The notes under the pieces: model-generated
Databases searched by the model: none
What the model saw: only the letters and a program-made list of their open reading frames with translations
What the model was told of the DNA's origin: nothing
Shown: positions 12,201 through 21,930 of the stretch, piece by piece
How positions within the stretch are numbered: position 1 is the stretch's first letter
Layout of the letters: every line of letters starts with the position of its first letter
Program-made: the position numbers and the translations under genes
NCBI GenBank assembly: GCA_949126835.1
Contig: OX421495.1
Span: 5,410,011-5,474,010 of the forward strand
Length of the DNA stretch: 64,000 nucleotides
Reading direction: 5' to 3'
DNA from: Anisus vortex
Taxonomy: Eukaryota > Mollusca > Gastropoda > Planorbidae

Positions 12201-12616
12201 AAGTGCCGGATAGAATGACCAAAAGTACCGGATATAATGACCAAAAGTACCGGATAGAATGACCAAAAGTACCGGATAGAATGACCAAAAGTACCGGATA
12301 GAATGACCAAAAGTACCGGATATAATGACCAAAAGTACCGGATAGAATGACCAAAAGTACCGGATAAAATGACCAAACGTGCCGGATATAATGACCAAAA
12401 GTGCCGGATAGAATGACCAAAAGTGTCGGATAGAATGACCAAAAGTACCGGATAGAATGACCAAAAGTGCCGGATAGAATGACCAAAAGTGCCGGATAGA
12501 ATGACCAAAAGTACCGGATAGAATGACCAAAAGTGCCGGATAGAATGACCAAAAGTGCCGGATAGAATGACCAAAAGTGCCGGATAGAATGACCAAAAGT
12601 GCCGGATAGAATGACC
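9284..12616. repeat. 22-bp minisatellite, about 150 copies
   Basis: The unit core is GACCAAAAGT(G/A)CCGGATA followed by GAAT, in uninterrupted head-to-tail order over 3.3 kb. The main variants are G or A after AAAGT, TATAATG for TAGAATG, CCAAACGTGCC, and GAATGTCC with CCGAAGAG. Because 22 is not a multiple of 3 and the reverse unit has no stop in any frame, the minus strand stays open in all three frames, giving reading frames up to 821 codons that repeat every 22 residues (words FGHSIR, FWSFYPALLVILSGT). Nothing else suggests translation: no splice context, no conserved domain and no unique coding flank. I treat the frames as repeat artefacts. Confidence 0.97.
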
Positions 12617-13104
12617 TGATGTCCTGATATTCTTTCCAATCTTTAAAAAAAAAAGTAAATGTAAAAAAAAAGTATTCAGTAAATTAAAATTATATTTTTT
12701 TAAATTATTAGATCCAGCCTAGATTTATATCTTTGTGTTCCTTGTAGTTTATGAAATTTTTGTCTGTAGCTTATACAGGCCTATTTAAATTTTCCCCGGG
12801 CAACGCCGGAGAATTTAGCTTGTATATAATATATTTGGAACGTGTGCGGACATTGTCAATGAAGGCCGATAGATCAGTCAATTTAATCCATTGCCTCACT
12901 CCGCCCCCCCCCCCCTCCAAATCTGCGGCCTAGGTGTAGTTAATCTTCAGGGTGTTATTCCGTTGGTACATATTTGGACTGCTCTGAAATCATTGTTGAA
13001 AAAGTGCTATTTACACGGCATTCAGAAGATCTCTTTATGTTTGGGCGAGATAAGAGATAAGATAGAACCGTTACGCCAACAGGAGGGGGGGGGTAGATAT
13101 ATAT
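12617..13104. other. Short intergenic spacer after the minisatellite
   Basis: The array breaks off at GAATGACC|TGATGTCCTG into AT-rich sequence with poly-A runs and a C12-type run near 12905. Nothing coding is recognised. Confidence 0.5.
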
Positions 13105-13470
13105 GATTATATGTATAGAGAGATAGAGAGAGAATAGAGAGAAGAGAGAGACAGACAGACAGAGGGAGAAATGTAAACAAAATAGAGTGTGATACAAATA
13201 GAGAGAGAGAGAGATATGGAGAGAGAGATATGACGAAAAAAAACAACATGGTGAGAGACAAACATAGGGCCGCAGATGGAGAGAGAAAGAGGGAGATATA
13301 CAGACAGAGAGAGAGAGAGAGTGAAGCACAGAGATAGAGTGTGGCAGAGTGAACGAGAGAAAGATAGAAAGAAATACGTTAAGAGAAAATTATATTAATT
13401 AATAGATAAAGATACGGAAAAGGCTATACAGAGAGAGAGAGAGAGAGAGAGAACGTGAGGGAGATAATGC
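13105..13470. repeat. (GA)n-rich purine tract
   Basis: Imperfect GAGA and AGACAGAC repeats. The Ser/Leu frames on the opposite strand are artefacts. Confidence 0.92.
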
Positions 13471-13617
13471 ATTCTGAAAGAAATAAGAAAAATGTCTGCT
13501 CAGAAATGTAGAAATAGAGAAGTAATAAAGAAGAGAACTAAAGAGATTGAAAGAAAAGAGAGAGATTCGGAAATATAAAAAAGAGAAATTTTGAGAAAGA
13601 AAGACGAGCTGTACAGA

Positions 13618-13706
13618 GATAGACAGAAGAAAATATATATATATAATTGATAAGCCCGCCCCAGACAGAAGAAATTATATATATACAATTGATAAGCCCG
13701 CCCCAT
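13618..13706. repeat. Two tandem copies of a ~42-bp unit
   Basis: CAGACAGAAGAAA, a TATATA tract, AATTGATAAGCCCGCCCC appears twice in direct succession with small differences in the TA tract length. Confidence 0.85.
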
Positions 13707-13819
13707 AACAGTTACCAGGAAACCAATGAAATCCACGGAATATGACAGTCTAAAAATCTATTGCTAAATCTTATATAAAACGTTCATTCTTAGAATTCCC
13801 GTAAAGATCTTTTTGTTTA

Positions 13820-14180
13820 GTCTTCTTATCTTATACATTACAGACGCTCCTTCTATAAAGAAGATTATTGCGTCCTATGCTCATCCGTGGTCCGAGTCTA
13901 ATCTTGCATTTTAGTTTTTTAAAAATGATGTTAAGTTACTGGTTTACCTGGTTTGTTCAGGTAACCCATTCCATGCCCGGATGACACTCGGAAAGAAAGA
14001 GTACTTATATGCATTTGTTCTCGCATAAGGGATAAGGAAAGTGTTTTTATCCTCATGTTTATCTGAGCTTTGCAACAGGTTGTTATTGTATTGCAGCTCT
14101 TTTCTGCATTTGTTGTAATTAAAAAAAAATTCTTTAGTTCATGTGTCACATAATTTTGGTTTATTAAACACAAGAAGTTC
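13820..14180 (-). mobile_element. LINE family B 3' end
   Basis: The longest minus-strand copy of family B. It starts (its 3' end) at TCTTCTTATCTTATACATTA and continues through ACAGACGCTCCTTCTATAAA, TTCAGGTAACCCATTCCATG and GCATTTGTTCTCGCATAAGG. Its coding strand carries a decayed end of a reverse-transcriptase ORF related to that at 52955. Confidence 0.65.
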
Positions 14181-15752
14181 TTATATTGAAATTAAAAATA
14201 TGTTATTGTTTCTTATAATGTATGCCCTTATAAGCGGACGGAGAAGCCAATGGCACATTGAGTGGAGAAAAAAAACAACTAACTATATGAACTTTTTATG
14301 ATGTAAAATTTGGCCTTACCATGTGGGGATTTCCCATAGAAAAGACTTTCTTATACAGAATAATTTAGGCATGCTTTCCTCTTCTTCGCCTGGAAATATT
14401 TTTTTATATATTTTAACGACAGACGCCGTACGCTATGAGGGACCGGTGGACCACAATGTGAGGACCACAAATCCTGGCCCACACAAAAAAAATACCACAC
14501 CATATATTTACAGTTTATATTCTGTGTGTTTGTCTTGTATATTACTGTGTATGGGTTGTTTGCACATGCGTGTTGTGTTTGTCTTGTATATTTCCGTGTA
14601 GATGCTGTTTGCACAACGAGCAGAAATTCCAAGGCCCCGAATAGCTGGGGGAATTTCAAGAGTAGGCCTATATTAGATCTCCGGCTATCTATATATAGGT
14701 GGTAGATAGACTTATAGATATATATATCTGTCTTGCCTATGCTCGTGTCAGTGTATGTGTGGGTGGGTGTCTGTGTCTAGTCAGCTGTGGTACGGTTATC
14801 TTGTGCGACGAACTAGGTATAACCGTGCTTTGTGTATGGAGGGTTCAGGTATTTATACACTGTCCGCAGGTGTTTATACACTGACTGTTTTTTAAGTACA
14901 TTGTGCCATGTGCCTGGCGCCCGGCGCCCTGTGCAACGTGCCGTATATCTGGCTCAGTGTCCCCTTACGCGTCTAGCGTTGTGCCATGCGAGCGTGGACG
15001 TAACACACGGGTGCCCGAACGTATCGCGCGGATCGCCCTGCGCATAGTAAAAGACGCCCTATAGCCTATAGGCCGTAAGGTGTGCCATATGCATAGTCAA
15101 GTGCTGTCCTAAAGGCCTTACGGTTAAGTGTGCCCCGCACTTAGCACCTTAACTAGCTGTCGGTTAAGCCTTAAACTTTTCGAAGCGTATATAAATAAAA
15201 GTTGCCAGGATATGTTTCAGCAAAAATGTACTTTGTTTATATGTTTAACACCGGCACATGCCCACACTTCACCCCCCCCCCCCCATTTTCAAACGCAAAC
15301 TAATACATATAACAAGAAAAATGGGGTTAATAGAGCTATTTAAACGATATAGTGTATTGTATGTATGTATCTATAACGTACATGGGGGTGGGGAGGGTTG
15401 TATTATTTCAACCGCTATAGTACAGTTGTCTGAGTTGGACAAGGCCGTTTCATTATGCAGTCTTGCATAACAGCAGCGGTATTTAGAGGGCGCTAAGGGG
15501 GCGGGAGGGAGATAGATCATAGTTTCACACTTCACACACAGACACACACACGCAATATATAATTATACAATATTTATTTATCCATACATATAAGTATTCT
15601 ATACATTAGTGACTTGAAAACTGATAGTGATATTTTTCTTGTTAGAAGGATCTTTACTGGGCGACGGCATCCCCTATCATTTCGACCGTAATTCCCAGTG
15701 GTATTATTTTTAACTTTAAAAAAATGCAACTTCAGCTCATCCCCCTTGTCTT
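14181..15752. other. Intergenic, no gene recognised
   Basis: Contains a duplicated word TTTGTCTTGTATATT (near 14529 and 14578) and a GC-richer patch (14900-15150) with repeated GCCGTAAGG/CCTTACGGTTAAG words. It also has TAGGCCTA at 14663-14670. None of the short ORFs resembles a protein. Confidence 0.45.
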
Positions 15753-15915
15753 GCCTGATTCGCAAGTTGCTTTCTTCTGCCTAATTTGGATGTTGCTTTC
15801 TTCTGCCTAACTTGGAAGTTGCTTTCTTCTGCCTAATTTGGAAGTTGCTTTCTCTGCCTAATTTGCAAGTTGCTTTCTTCTGCCTAATTTGCAAGCTGCT
15901 TTTCTTCTGCCTATT
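15753..15915. repeat. 26-bp tandem repeat, about 6 copies
   Basis: Unit core AAGTTGCTTTCTTCTGCCTA with variable linkers (TTTGG, TTTGC, CTTGG). It sits about 100 bp upstream of the CRE/AP-1 pair and has no evident coding potential. Confidence 0.85.
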
Positions 15916-16008
15916 TCGCTCTCCTGTAGCGTTCTGTTCCATTTTGTTTTACACTCTTCGTGCCTCTGGACTGGATAGTGCACTGCGGCTGCCGCACTCG
16001 AGTTTAGA

Positions 16009-16033
16009 TGACGTCAGTTTAAACAATGACTCA
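16009..16033. promoter_or_regulatory. CRE plus AP-1 site pair upstream of the bZIP gene
   Basis: A perfect palindromic CRE, TGACGTCA, lies at 16009-16016 and a perfect AP-1/TRE, TGACTCA, at 16027-16033, eleven bases apart. A CRE-like TGACGTCC follows at 16089, and a second perfect TGACTCA sits at 16814-16820, twelve bases before the start codon of the bZIP gene. These are the binding sites of the family that gene encodes, so autoregulation or CREB-driven immediate-early control is a reasonable inference. No TATA box or mapped start supports the exact promoter position. Confidence 0.5.
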
Positions 16034-16168
16034 ACCGAAAAAACAACAACAAACAAATGGAGGCCTCCAAAAAGTTAAGAAATAGGAATGACGTCCCCGT
16101 GAACGAAACATACTGCCCAGCGTGTGGACATTTAATGCGCAGAGATGTACGGTGTACGAGTGTCTTAG

Positions 16169-16380
16169 CCCGGGGGTTGGCAACCAAGGAAAAGCGTGCC
16201 AGAATCGGCACGCAGGGCGATTTTCAAAGGCTCGCTGAAGAACTCTAAAAATGGCACTTCAAGTCTTTTCCTACAAGAAATTGAGTGCCAAAACAGGATG
16301 ACTTGTAGGATGTTTTGGCAGGCTGAATGAATTAGATATCCTTATTTGGCACACTATTATCAAAAGGTTGCCAGCCCATG
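16169..16380 (+). mobile_element. hAT-type MITE upstream of the bZIP gene
   Basis: Starts near GGGGGTTGGCAACC and ends AAAAGGTTGCCAGCCCATG, imperfect inverted termini of the hAT type. The interior has CAAGAAATTGAGTGCC and GCTGAATGAATTAGA shared with other copies. Flanking octamers TGTCTTAG and TGACATAG match at 6 of 8 positions, consistent with an old 8-bp target-site duplication. Confidence 0.75.
16340..16349. promoter_or_regulatory. CArG-like box (CCTTATTTGG) near the 3' end of a hAT MITE
   Basis: The sequence matches CC(A/T)6GG, the serum response factor site that controls Fos and other immediate-early genes in animals. It lies about 480 bp before the bZIP start codon, inside the 3' part of the hAT MITE at 16169-16380. 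The equivalent stretch in the other MITE copies does not match, so point mutation in this copy created it. Function is untested and a single CArG match can arise by chance. Confidence 0.3.
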
Positions 16381-16395
16381 TGACATAGCCTACCT

Positions 16396-16790
16396 CTTTA
16401 TAGAATTCCGTAGTGTTTCATTAGTTAGCTTTTCCTTGTCTTTATAGAATTCCGTAGTGTTTCATTAGTTAGCTTTGCCTTTTCTTTAAAGAATTCAGTT
16501 GTGTTTCGTTAGTTAGTTGGTTCCACGTATTTATAGAATTCTGTTGTGTTTCGTTATTTAGTTTATTCCACGAATTTATAGAATTATGTTGTGTTTCGTT
16601 AGTTAGTTTTTTTCACGACTTTATAGAATTCGGTTGTGTTTCGTTAGATTTTCCTTGTCTTTATAGGCTTCCATTGTGTTTCGTTAGTTAGCTTTTTTTC
16701 TTGTCTTTATATAATTCTTCTGTGTTTCGTTAGTTAGCTTTTTTCTTGTCCTTATAGAATTCTGTTGTATTTCGTTAGTTATTTTTTTGC
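16396..16790. repeat. 44-bp tandem repeat, about 9 copies, just upstream of the bZIP start
   Basis: The unit has a conserved core TTATAGAATTC followed by TGTGTTTCGTTAGTTAG and a T-rich, TTGTC-containing tail. Nine diverged copies run up to about 40 bp before the ATG at 16832. The last copy merges into a pyrimidine tract, then TTAACTAAC (branch-point-like) and ACCAG, so the array may be part of an intron ending at 16824. Confidence 0.85.
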
Positions 16791-16831
16791 CCCCATTAAC
16801 TAACACGAGCCGTTGACTCACCAGGTACACA

Positions 16832-19092
16832 ATGACGTTCAACAACGAGCACATTAAACAAGAGCCGTGCTCTCCGTCGTCTGAAACTATCTCCACGCAG
16901 CTCTTGGCGGGGTCCACCATGTACCACCATGGCGCGAGAACGGCGCCAGCTTACAACCCCATCCCGCAGTCCTTCCACCCGTATTACTCTGCCATGGCGG
17001 CGGGCCAGTACAGCAGCGGATCCGACAGCCAGGCGGCCACGCCCAGCCCCAAGGCGGCGCTGAAGAAGACGATCCTGTCCCGGAGGCGGGCCAATGGACA
17101 GGACGAGCTGGATAACCTATTTGAAGAAGAAAAACAATACCCGGTAAATATCTTTATATACACATATTATAACTTACGTAGGTATAAAAAGGGAGGGGGG
17201 AGGCGGAACTCATCAGGTATAGGTGATGAACGTATTAACTACACACCTCTGCATATAACTTCTAGCTCCATGGTGCTGCAGACACATGGAAGGCTTTGGA
17301 CTGCCTCTTCTTCCATCCAGACATATCTGGTTTTTAATTATTTCTTTCATGCTTGGACTAAGTCAGTAGTAGTAGATCTACTAATATTTCACCCATCCCA
17401 TAATAGGTCTGCCCTGAAGTCTTTTTGCTTTAGTCACCCGCACAGACTCCCCCATTTATCTCTGCAAATTGTAATATGTGTGCTATTTAAAGAATGCATT
17501 TGGGGAATATTTAGGGTGAAACTTTAGGGCATGACAAAAAAAAGTACATTTTTCCAATTTCTTTTTCCCTTTTGGACGGTAGTGGAGAAAACTCTGAATG
17601 TTTGCAATATTTCCTTTTTAAAACTATTTGTTTTTCTTTGTGTTTTCTGCCCTCGATGTTCAGCTCACCAAAGCAGACATAGAGAGACGAGAGAGGCGCC
17701 GTGAGCAGAATAGAAGGGCAGCCAAACGATGTCGGAACAAGAAGAAAAATTTACAAAGCAAAGTGTCACAAGTAAGTCTAATATTCCAAACAATAATAAG
17801 TATTGCAGTTATTGCATCAGATACGATGGTCTCAGGTTCGAGTCCTAGGCGAAGTCTAGAATTTTATTCTCCGCACTTCCTGAGTTTTCCAAGCGCTGAT
17901 AAGTAGCCGAAATCAGTAAAAACGGCTGAGCATTATCCTAGCCACACAATCCACATGTGTGCCGTGACGAGGGAAGCTTATGAACGCTGCCTCACAGGCC
18001 CGATAGATCACATTGGTCCGACGGGGACCATTTACATTTACATGGGAGTGGCTGGCATATCTTGTAAAGAAGGTCATTGAACATGCAATCATTGAAACAG
18101 GAAACACCCATTCGAATCAGCCATTGCACGGTTTTTCATGTATTTGATTGCATTACTTGGACTTTTATTCTAGTTCGTTACATAATTTGGGAAATACCAT
18201 TTTGGGCTCTACATAAGTGGGAAAAAACTTTTAGCTACATTTTTGCCTTTATTAAAAAAAATGCTACAAGTACATCTTACATGGTGTTGTGTTTCAGGAA
18301 ACTGAAGAACTGGTTCAACAAAACAGACGATTGGCGGCTGACAATGCGCGGCTAGAACAGGAAGTGCTCTTTTTGCGCGCTGTCATTGACGACCACCTCA
18401 GATCCGGCTGCTGCAACTTGCAAAGACAGACGCCCCAGTATGAGAACCAGCGCCCCGCTTCAGCCCACGTTGACACGGAGATCTCCAGCGCCATTTCATG
18501 CGCCCACGTGACGCTGAACACCGACTCTATAGCTGCGAAGGGCGAGGAATCGGCGCCCAGCGTGAACACTCAACCCAACCATTCCGGCTTTGACCAAATT
18601 AGAAATTTCTCGGGGGCCGAGCCCACCAAGAACTTGGACAGCTTAAATTTATCCAGCATAGATTTTAACAACATCGTATCGGATTTGACGTCTGACATGC
18701 AAAACCCACTATACCTAGCACTCATGCAAGAGGGCGCCCAGCAGCCCAATTTCCTACACCACGCGGCGGCACAACATGCCGAGCTCACCAGCCTGGGTCA
18801 GTGTGTGGATCCGAACCTTGTACAGCAGAACGTCGTCTCGACCAGGCAGCTCCCCCACGCCGCCCCCGCCGATCGGCTCAGCGAATCTTCCTCCGCCCCC
18901 CGCTCGCACCTCGGGGAGCACTGCCCGACAACAACAACGCACCCTTCTGTCTGTCAGGTCGAGTATGGTGGCAACGCCCTCATGCAGCAAAGACTCTGCA
19001 TCATGGAGCAGTACCCGGATGGCTACTACGTTTGCGATGGATACAACGAGCAGCCCGTCGAGTTGCAATATTATTCGTCATCGCAAAACTGA
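16832..19092 (+). CDS. bZIP transcription factor, ATF3/JDP2/Fos-like, three coding exons
   Basis: Three exons join in frame to 404 aa: 16832-17143 (residues 1-104), 17664-17771 (105-140) and 18298-19092 (141-404, stop TGA). Introns are GT-AG: donor CCG|GTAAAT, acceptor GTTCAG|CTC, donor CAA|GTAAGT, acceptor TTTCAG|GAA; all junctions are phase 0. Exon 2 is 108 bp and holds the basic region with the signature NRRAAKRCR (120-128) followed by NKKK. The zipper continues into exon 3 with heptad positions V138, L145, L152, L159, L166 and H173. The terminal His and the RCRNKKK string match ATF3, JDP2 and Fos, where the basic region also sits on a 108-bp exon (from memory). Such proteins dimerise, often with Jun, and bind AP-1 or CRE sites in the nucleus. 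The N-terminus (IKQEPCSP, Ser-rich) and the long Gln/Ser/Pro-rich C-terminus look like activation regions. An in-frame TGA at 16814 precedes the first ATG. Further 5' non-coding exons are possible. BATF-like is an alternative assignment. Confidence 0.93.
17805..18034 (+). mobile_element. Degraded tRNA-derived SINE in intron 2 of the bZIP gene
   Basis: The B-box-like GGTTCGAGTCCTAGGCGAAG, the block GGCTGAGCATTATCCTAGCCACACAA, split here as diagnostic words, and the tail GGTCCGACGGGGACC match the main SINE family of this window in the same order. It is one of the most diverged copies, so the insertion is old. It occupies nearly half of the 526-bp intron. Confidence 0.75.
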
Positions 19093-20688
19093 CGAAGGAT
19101 TTTTTTTATTGACTCAACATTAGCTAGGAAGGATTTTGCATTCTCGTTGGGAAAGATAGGATTAGACTTAAAGAAACAGCATATTGTGTTTAAAATTTAA
19201 TATTTGTATTAGAACTTTAAAAAATATTTTTCTCCTTTTTTATTTTAAATTTTCTTATTTTGCTAATTATTATTATTATATTTAATTATTTTTTTAAAAC
19301 AAATCTATCTATATATAGGCTTAGAACTTGTAAATATACTAAATGGTTTGCTGTTAATTTCTTCTTTTTTTTATGTTTGTTAGGCTTATTACGGATTTTT
19401 AAAAATTTAGATTTGTTTTTACACGCCCATTTTTTTTTTGCTATTGTAATGTTAATACTTACTGTCTGTTGTTACATAACACCACAAGCCCATTTGTGTG
19501 TCAGTGAGTGTGTCCGTAACGTATTTCGCGACCCCCGTTTTATGTTAATATAAACCCTGTTAAAAATATCGCAAAAGCAATTTTTTATACCTTTTAAAAA
19601 TATAAAAAAAGGTTTGTTGATCTTTGTAGATACCTCTTTTTATGAAATATAAACATACAATATCTATTTTATGTACATTTTGTTGTATATACTTGTACAG
19701 ACAAGTTGGTTGTATAAACAATCACGTTTATAATATGTTAATCTCTCTACTCCAACGCCTTTCTAAACACGTTTTTTTTTTTAAAAAGATATCACAATAC
19801 GATCTCATCATAAACCATGCATATATTTAAAAGTAGAAATATTCGATTGAATTTGAAATTTCCCTGTCCATTTCTGTGAATCCAGACCTGACTGAAACTC
19901 CCCCCCCCCCCCCCTTTTTTTTTTTTTTTTGTAAACCGAGTCCCTGGGATTTTCTCATTTCCCTCTCAGCCCTGATGACAACTCTTGAGTTGACGCGCAG
20001 TTCGTTTAAGTCCTCGGGATCAATGGAAAGTGGGTTACATACCGACTCAGAACTTCTAAAACAAAAGTCGAGTGCAAATATAAAGGATACGGAACGAGTC
20101 TAGATTAACCGATGCACTGTCCAGCTCTAGGAATAACAACTCGACTTATTATGTTGACAACTAGACCTTAGTCTAAAATTTTTTTAAAAAGAAAATGGGT
20201 TAAGAGAGTCCCTTCAGTAGCATGGCAGAGATTCGCATTTTGTTTCTCACTTTAACTGCTGACTCCGTTGCACCTCCAGTCTACCGTGACGCCCTAAAAC
20301 TCGCGAAGACACTAAAGTACCCTACCCCGCCCCCTTCATGGCGCTTTCCCCCAGGCGGTAGTGCTTTTAAACTACATGTAGAAGCTTTTCATTAAAAGAC
20401 AGCACCATTTAAAAAAAAATATTTCTAGCAGTAAAGTCCCCCCCTTCCCCAAGGCCTAATGTAACCGACTCGTAGATCGGTAGATCTGGAACTGGACCAC
20501 TTATTCCGTGGGGCTCCCTACTCCCTTCCTTCCACTATCTATTATAACTGTTACACCCGCCGCCCCCCCCTCCTCCTTTCTCTCACCGTGTGGTGTTTGT
20601 TAAGATCGTCTGTTCACAAAATTCCAGTTAAAAAGACAAACCCACACACACACAAACATACATATATATTATAATATATGGATTATTA

Positions 20689-20721
<33 letters not shown>

Positions 20722-21600
20722 CTGAGAGAGCGGGAAGGGGAGTGGGTCGGTGCGGTTTAGGCAGACGTGATCAGATTTAAAAGGAATTATTATGGTAGGC
20801 CTAAATAGAACTCCCCCCCCCCCCCCATTGTCCATCACAAGTGTATGAGCGTCGCATGTAATATATAAGATAAGACTTGTTTTGCACCGGGTGTGTTTAG
20901 TGCGAGTAAATGGGATTAGAATATGGGAAGAGTTTGTGTGTGTTGTGTGTGTGTTGTGTGTGTGTGTGTGGGGGGGTATTAGGAGGGGGGGGGGGGAGGG
21001 CTATTGTATATAATCATATATATTGAGGCAATTTATAGCAGTCGTAAGAGAAATGTCACAGTAACCTACCTCCCGTCACTTCACATTTTTGGATACCATC
21101 TACTGTTTATTTCCCGATGTTGATTCTGTCTTGCGATTTTATTTCACGTTGTTGATTGTTTGTTGTGTTTTATGTCATGCATATCAATAGACGATACATA
21201 CATTCATATTAATATTAGAAATTTGTGGACAAAACCGGCACTAGAAAGGGGGCAAGTCGACAGAATACTAAGCGTAGAAACTAATTTAGGAGTGTGGTGG
21301 GGGGGGGGGGGCAAGCACTTTCTTAACAGACCTATAAAGTACACACATGAAAAAGAAACCTTCCTGTGTATGGAAGCACCCCCCCCCTTCCCTCCATCCA
21401 ACCTCTCCCTCTCACCTCCTTCAAAATTCGCTGACAGCCACAATATTATGTCTAGGCTTATGGTTTATATAATATGTATGTGTAGAAATAAAAAAAAAAG
21501 AAATTCTATTTCCCTGTTTGTTATGTAGCAATTCAATGGATTCGGGCGGTGTGTTTGGAATTTCTCACTGGCTGCGAAGTCCTGGTTTTGTACTCGGGTA
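19093..21600. other. 3' flank or 3' UTR of the bZIP gene; no other gene seen
   Basis: Very AT-rich sequence follows the stop codon, with several ATTTA pentamers (for example 19280-19284) of the kind that destabilise immediate-early mRNAs. No canonical AATAAA is found in the first kilobase, so the transcript end is not defined. Poly-C and poly-G runs, an (AT)n tract near 20690-20720 and a (TG)n tract near 20935-20970 are present. Confidence 0.4.
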
Positions 21601-21604
21601 GATA

Positions 21605-21930
21605 TAATATAATAATGGTTGTTTATATAGCGCTTCTATCCATGCTATTTTAGCATGCTCAGTGCGCTCTAGAAGATTTTTTACTTCCACTAGGCCCATA
21701 AAACCTCCTGCAGGGCGACATTGATCGGTCGGCGGCAGGGATAGCACCCGCGACGTGTCGGTTGACGGTCCGTTGAACTAACCGCAAATATGTTTTTGTG
21801 CTTTAAGTATCGACTCTCTCAAAACTACACTTGTAAGGGCCAGTAGCGCATTACCACATTACTGTCACCAACGGGATATGCGCTATATAAGCACCGTTAT
21901 TATTATTATTATTATTATTATTAAATAGAC
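21605..21930. mobile_element. Two LINE-tail-like fragments in opposite orientation
   Basis: At 21605-21640 AATAATGGTTGTTTATATAG plus CGCTTC, and at 21876-21925 GCGCTATATAAGCACCG followed by a TTA microsatellite, look like inverted and direct copies of one tail (GCGCTATATAA plus ATT repeat). They face each other about 250 bp apart. No RT coding is left. Confidence 0.45.

Noticed and set aside
10174..12639. 821-codon minus-strand ORF and other long ORFs in the 22-bp array as protein-coding genes
   Set aside because: All three frames are open only because the repeat unit lacks stops; there is no unique coding sequence, splice context or recognisable domain.
18754..19123. Alternative ORFs over bZIP exon 3 (both strands)
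   Set aside because: Shadow frames of the real coding exon, whose frame is fixed by the basic region and zipper.
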